Shown in pieces: positions 32,153 to 36,197 of a stretch of 36,197 bases of DNA (positions within the stretch are counted from its first letter, which is position 1; every line of letters begins with the position of its first letter). The notes below the pieces were generated by a model that did not search any database, was not told the origin of the DNA, and saw nothing but the letters and a program-made list of their open reading frames with translations. The position numbers and the translations under genes are program-made. Source of the stretch: Candidatus Hodarchaeota archaeon (GTDB lineage: Archaea > Asgardarchaeota > Heimdallarchaeia > Hodarchaeales > Hodarchaeaceae); NCBI GenBank assembly GCA_016839625.1, contig JAEOTY010000454.1, forward strand, positions 1-36,197. The letters run 5' to 3'.

Positions 32153-33532
32153 TCAGTTTGTTTCAGGTTTTCTTATCCTAGAAGCAGTCACCGTCAAAAT
32201 GACGGGTACCAATGGAACTATCGAACCAGTTAACGCCAAAATACTAGGTACTAGTAAAAATTCTGTAGAACTTTGAGTAGAAATGAGTGATGCTGTTGTT
32301 TCTTCTACATTGTCTACCTCGAGAACAACACGGATATACATGCGATTTGCTACCTCATCAGTATCTTGCACTTCAAATTCACACAAGTAGTAATTATCTA
32401 AAGATGTCGTGCTATCCCATGTATATTGATAGATATCCCAGGTTCCATCGGATCCACTTTTACTCAGAGATTGAGTAAATTCCTTATTACCAATATCTAT
32501 CTCACCAGTATAATTATCTAAGTTATCTATGGTATAAACTGTAAAATCTACTGCAGCCATTCCCTTATCATCTTTTACAGCAACCTTGAAGGAAATATTT
32601 TCCGATTCTACATAGTATTTTAAGAAATCCCCTGCTTCAATATCATAACTGAGATTTGTTGGAAGATCTGATCGACTGGGATCCCATTCAGGGGGGTCAC
32701 TCACGATTGCTGTTTCTTGGCCTCCAATAATTGTAAAATTAATTTTTGCTATAACTGTATGCAATTTATAATTAATATCTACAGCGGTGACTTTGAGCCA
32801 ATGATAGCCATTAGTTAACTCCGAAACATTATATGATCGGTAATAATAGCTAGATGTTTCATTATAATCCATGGTAAGTCTAGCACTACTATCAATTTGC
32901 ATTTTTACGTTAATCGGTCCAAAATCATAAGTCACGTTGACACGGAATACATACATTCCTGTGAGAATTTCATTCCTAGTACTTGGGGTAATAAAATCAA
33001 TTGTTGGAATATAATCAGAGGGGATAATTGTAAAACTGAATATTGCTGAAGACCAATTTCCCACAGCATCTACTGCATAAACATACAGTACATGTGTCCC
33101 ATTATAATTTGGTATTGCAACCTCGAAAATGTCGTCGCGGTCTAGATCGTCAACTGTTGTATTACTTTTGTCTTTATCCCAGTGATAAAGAGCTTCCACT
33201 GGTATGTTATCCAAACATGGATTATCATCAATAATTTTAAGATTGATAGTTGCACCGATAGGAACAAGGGAATTATTAGTAAATGAACATATTATAAGAG
33301 GAGGGGTAACATCAACACGACCACAACACCCGACATCATCAATTTCCTCAATTCCACGTCTTGAATAATTTTGAGGAAAAGTTTTATTCATCTGATCATT
33401 ATTATTCGAAATAATAACATAATTTATTTGAATAGAAGGAGTGGCCATGTTAATAGCAAATATTCCTCCGATATAAGTAGAAATAGTAATCATGGTAATT
33501 AAAAGTACTGTACGACTTAACTTTCGGTTCAA
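32153..33532 (-). CDS. Surface protein with Ig-like domains (paralogue 2)
   Basis: This 459-residue homologue of 29936-31288 has the same plan: signal helix, 'RRGIEEIDDVGCC' segment, beta-sandwich domains, C-terminal membrane segment and basic tail. Its domain between about 75 and 170 includes 'GTHVLYVYAVDAVGNWSS', a clear bacterial or archaeal Ig-like pattern. The C-terminus after the last domain differs from the paralogue ('PLVPVILTVTASRIRK'). The start is TTG 33532 with GAGGAGAT (complement of 33539-33546). The pair arose by tandem duplication, and a 137-base block is nearly identical, which suggests recent gene conversion. Confidence 0.75.
   Translation of the reverse strand: MNRKLSRTVLLITMITISTYIGGIFAINMATPSIQINYVIISNNNDQMNKTFPQNYSRRGIEEIDDVGCCGRVDVTPPLIICSFTNNSLVPIGATINLKIIDDNPCLDNIPVEALYHWDKDKSNTTVDDLDRDDIFEVAIPNYNGTHVLYVYAVDAVGNWSSAIFSFTIIPSDYIPTIDFITPSTRNEILTGMYVFRVNVTYDFGPINVKMQIDSSARLTMDYNETSSYYYRSYNVSELTNGYHWLKVTAVDINYKLHTVIAKINFTIIGGQETAIVSDPPEWDPSRSDLPTNLSYDIEAGDFLKYYVESENISFKVAVKDDKGMAAVDFTVYTIDNLDNYTGEIDIGNKEFTQSLSKSGSDGTWDIYQYTWDSTTSLDNYYLCEFEVQDTDEVANRMYIRVVLEVDNVEETTASLISTQSSTEFLLVPSILALTGSIVPLVPVILTVTASRIRKPETN
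32339..32475. repeat. 137-bp near-identical block, copy 2
   Basis: This is the counterpart of 30098-30234 within the second paralogue; see that entry. The flanks on both sides fall off to much lower similarity. Confidence 0.85.
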
Positions 33533-34417
33533 ATTCTTATCTCCTCATATTTAGTAATTCGTATATTCGTTTTCTTTTGTAAATGATAGATAAGAAATAG
33601 TTTTTCATGATTAGGAGGTTTTTCTTCGCCAAATATCATGTAAGCTTTGTCATAAATATGTTTTTGAGTACATTTTAGCCTTTGTTTAATGTCTAATATT
33701 TTATAAGTAGTTTTCTTTTTTCTTTTAACACATTCTTTAATGATTTTTTCGATTTCAAAGCAATTATAAGTTAGTTTAATATCGTTATGAGAGAATTTGG
33801 ATTTATTAAAGTCTAATAAAAGTCTTATTCAGTATGGAATATAAATTTTTTTTTGCTGTTTTAAGGCAAGGAAACTCAAAGATCTTTCTGAGATAGCAGG
33901 TAATAACGAAATCGAATATGTGATAAAGTAGATGTAGGGTTTTCATATTTTAACCGCAAATGTGAAAATTGCTATTGGTATGACCTTATCGATGAGTGTT
34001 GTGAGAATACTAGATACCAGAAAAAAAGGATCGAGAAAAACCTGAATGGTATATTATGAATATTCAAACGGAAAAGGCGGCATTATGCGAGTTGATAACT
34101 AAAAGGGTTAAAGACTTGATGCTTCTATGGTTTTGTTTTAGGTCACGCTTTTTATTGCATAAAATTCTGACATGATTAATATAAATCAGTGTGCAATTAA
34201 ACAAAGAAAAGAGTTATCATCAAAAAAATGTTATTAATGACTTGAACGGAAAAAAGATCAAGCTCCTATGCTTTCCAGCATGATAGGACATACTAGAAGT
34301 GTACACATCCCTGCGGGAGATACCATGATGATTTATAGTAACCATACAATACAGTAATGCAGTTCCTTCAAAAAGTAAGAACGTTATTAGAAAGAGGAAG
34401 CAGAAAGATGAAATAAA
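33533..34417. other. Divergent intergenic region
   Basis: About 885 AT-rich bases separate the divergent surface-protein genes. No gene is convincing; the ORF on the minus strand at 34220-34426 looks like chance. A bulged hairpin at 34264-34288 (TCCT-ATGCT paired with AGCAT-GAT-AGGA) lies about 130 bases before the plus-strand gene and could be part of its leader RNA. Confidence 0.4.
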
Positions 34418-36197
34418 ATGTTTCAAAAGTCAAAAATATTACTCTTTAGTTTAGGTTCAATAATTATCCTTACTCTAAATCCCCTGCCTCTACAGACGAA
34501 CCAACCTCATACTGATAACTTAGAGATAAATAAAGACATGGCTTTGGAATTAGGGCTATTTGAAAAAGGTACTTTCTCAGGGCTATCAGGGATCCCAACA
34601 ATCGATGTATTCATACAAAACTTATTTGGTCCAAATTTAATAAAAACTCCAACAGATAATACTGAAGTAATGAACCCTTATTACGGCATTGAATCACAAG
34701 GAGGCGTTGGAGCTACTTATTTGCATATTGATGATGAACTGGGGAAAACAGATTGGAACATATCAATAATTGACAAAAATAATACTCGTAACCCTTCTCT
34801 TGCCTTTGATGGCTCAGGAAATCCAGCTATAGCCTACTATGATAGAGTAAGGCAGGATCTCAAATATGCTCACTGGGGTGGTGCAGAATGGGAAAAAGAA
34901 ACTATTGAAAGCACAGGTGATGCAAGAGCTACTTCTTTGGGTTTCGATTCACTAGGAAATCCAGCTATTGCTTATTATGATTATGATAATAATTGCCTTA
35001 AATACGCTTATTCGGATGGGATAGATTGGGCGATCGAGGTAGTAGATAACACCTATGATCACCCATATTTTTACTGTGGAAGAATTTCTTTGGTTTTCGA
35101 CCCCCTAGGGAATCCAGGTATTGCATACTATAATGGCGGTTTATTCTGGGATCTAAAATATGCTTATTTTAATGGAACTAGTTGGGATATACAAACAGTT
35201 TACGATGATGGACTATACGGACGATTGGATAGAACGGTCTCTCTAGCTTTTGATAGGTTTGGGAACCCAGCTGTGGCTTTTAAATACATGCACTCTAACC
35301 TACCGGATTCAGAATGGGGTTTAGGTTATACCTGTCGGGATCGTAGAGGTTGGCGTATTGATCGAGTAGATATTGGATATGGTACTGGTGCTCCTGCTTC
35401 TCTACACTTCGACCCCTTGGGGAATCCAGCAATAGCTTACAGTTGGCAAGGTGTTTCCCTAGGTTCTAGTAGTCTCAAGTATGCGTATTTTGATGGAGCC
35501 ATTTGGAAAATTACTACATTGGCAGCTGACAGTGGCGAACCATCTCTTGACTTTGATATCTATGATAATCCTGGTATTAGTTATTATGATAATACAAATA
35601 AATCCATTAATTTTGTTTACTTTAATGGTACCTCTTGGAATATTGAAATAGTGGATAGCGAAGTTAGTGATACAAAAGATAATGATCAAACTGAATCTTC
35701 ATTTGCTTTCGATTCCCTTGGAAACCCAGTCATAAGCTATCTTAGTGAGTCTTGTGAACTGAAGTATGCTATAAGAGTTGCAAGATTTTGGGATTTTGAT
35801 AATGATTCTATGCCTGACTACTGGGAGTACCACATGGGTCTCAACGCTACTGATCCCTCTGATGCTCAAGAAGATAAAGATGCTGATGGCATGCCCAACC
35901 TCTGGGAATATCAGACTGGATTAAATGCTACGAATCCCTCTGATGCTCAACACGACCAAGATACTGATGGTCTTACGAACCTTCAGGAGTATCAGTTAGG
36001 ATTGAATGCCACTGATATTGACACTGATGACGACCAGATGCCTGATGGCTGGGAATATCAGATGGGTCTAAATGCAACCCTAGATGATGCCAGTAGAGAC
36101 AAGGATACCGATTTAATGGCTAATTTCTGGGAGTATCAGATGGGTCTCAACGCCACTAATCCTAATGATGCCCAAGAAGATAAAGATGCTGATGGCA
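34418..36197 (+). CDS. Secreted beta-propeller plus calcium-repeat protein (partial, runs off the edge)
   Basis: The frame is open for 593 codons from ATG 34418 to the end of the window with no stop. A signal peptide is at about 5-25. Seven repeats of the type 'SLAFD..GNPAIAYYD...LKYAYFDG..W' occupy about residues 125-460, pointing to a seven-bladed beta-propeller. From about residue 460 follow tandem Asp-rich repeats ('DKDADGMPNLWEYQTGLNAT', 'DQDTDGLTNLQEYQLGLNAT', 'DDDQMPDGWEYQMGLNAT'). These resemble thrombospondin type-3 calcium-binding repeats and carry N-A-T glycosylation sites. It would be exported and exposed at the surface, with calcium-stiffened repeats as a stalk. The C-terminal anchor is outside the window. 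Confidence 0.85.
   Translation, partial: MFQKSKILLFSLGSIIILTLNPLPLQTNQPHTDNLEINKDMALELGLFEKGTFSGLSGIPTIDVFIQNLFGPNLIKTPTDNTEVMNPYYGIESQGGVGATYLHIDDELGKTDWNISIIDKNNTRNPSLAFDGSGNPAIAYYDRVRQDLKYAHWGGAEWEKETIESTGDARATSLGFDSLGNPAIAYYDYDNNCLKYAYSDGIDWAIEVVDNTYDHPYFYCGRISLVFDPLGNPGIAYYNGGLFWDLKYAYFNGTSWDIQTVYDDGLYGRLDRTVSLAFDRFGNPAVAFKYMHSNLPDSEWGLGYTCRDRRGWRIDRVDIGYGTGAPASLHFDPLGNPAIAYSWQGVSLGSSSLKYAYFDGAIWKITTLAADSGEPSLDFDIYDNPGISYYDNTNKSINFVYFNGTSWNIEIVDSEVSDTKDNDQTESSFAFDSLGNPVISYLSESCELKYAIRVARFWDFDNDSMPDYWEYHMGLNATDPSDAQEDKDADGMPNLWEYQTGLNATNPSDAQHDQDTDGLTNLQEYQLGLNATDIDTDDDQMPDGWEYQMGLNATLDDASRDKDTDLMANFWEYQMGLNATNPNDAQEDKDADG
35795..36197 (+). repeat. Tandem calcium-binding coding repeats at the right edge
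   Basis: Units encode 'D-x-D-x-D-x-M/L-P-x-x-W-E-Y-Q-x-G-L-N-A-T'. The last 25 bases of the window (36173-36197) are identical to 35867-35891, so the sequence stops inside a repeat. Confidence 0.85.

Noticed and set aside
34220-34426. Minus-strand ORF of 68 aa
   Set aside because: It overlaps the start of the well-supported plus-strand propeller gene and has no recognisable pattern beyond a hydrophobic stretch.
35459-35689. Minus-strand ORF of 76 aa
   Set aside because: It is antisense to the propeller repeats, which are clearly coding on the plus strand.
1-36197. CRISPR array, rRNA, tRNA or insertion sequence
   Set aside because: I read the gene-poor stretches for regular repeats, cloverleaf-like patterns and transposase motifs and found none that I could support; the repeats seen are duplications or coding repeats.

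Overview
The window reads as a chromosomal piece of an AT-rich archaeon. The evidence is a System I cytochrome c maturation set with the CxxxY-type CcmE typical of archaea, a radical SAM/SPASM protein resembling the archaeal siroheme-dependent heme pathway (AhbC/AhbD/NirJ group), archaeal-style surface proteins (Thr-rich stalk, C-terminal membrane helix, basic tail, many N-x-S/T sequons), and many TTG starts behind good Shine-Dalgarno sequences. An Asgard (Heimdall/Loki-like) origin is my best guess, but it is an inference from gene content and cannot be proven from this sequence alone.

Layout. (1) 1-4164 is sparse: a GAF/PAS sensor-like protein, a doubtful small membrane ORF, an acyltransferase-3 membrane enzyme and 1.25 kb without a convincing gene. 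(2) 4140-13840 is built around an ancient segmental duplication. Each copy carries a NapH-like polyferredoxin, a methyltransferase-like fragment and a SPASM gene. The copies have decayed differently: the SPASM gene is truncated in the left copy and complete in the right one. A two-ATPase plus FtsX-permease ABC exporter (6702-11491) and a small membrane protein lie between them. (3) 13921-20208 holds an MFS transporter, a translationally coupled pair of heme O synthase (CtaB) and a 12-helix membrane protein resembling a very divergent heme-copper oxidase subunit I, a divergent HxlR regulator, and an orphan 6-helix membrane protein. (4) 20321-27630 is the cytochrome c maturation island: ccmC-ccmD-ccmA-ccmB on the plus strand, convergent with a minus-strand operon of a secreted (alpha/alpha)6-barrel-like protein, ccmF and ccmE. 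(5) 27919-36197 encodes cell-surface proteins: a membrane-anchored multiheme cytochrome with several non-canonical heme motifs, two paralogous Ig-like surface proteins that show gene conversion, and the start of a beta-propeller plus calcium-repeat protein that runs off the right edge.

Working model (inference): the SPASM protein contributes heme, CtaB makes heme o for the divergent oxidase-like protein, the Ccm system attaches heme to the surface multiheme cytochrome, and the NapH-like proteins pass electrons between quinol and these carriers. Together this would be a membrane-to-cell-surface electron transfer module. Several core parts carry unusual ligand sets: CcmC has Met instead of the first heme His, the cytochrome has CX4CH, CX3CH and CxxCM motifs, and the oxidase-like protein lacks the usual copper-site histidines.
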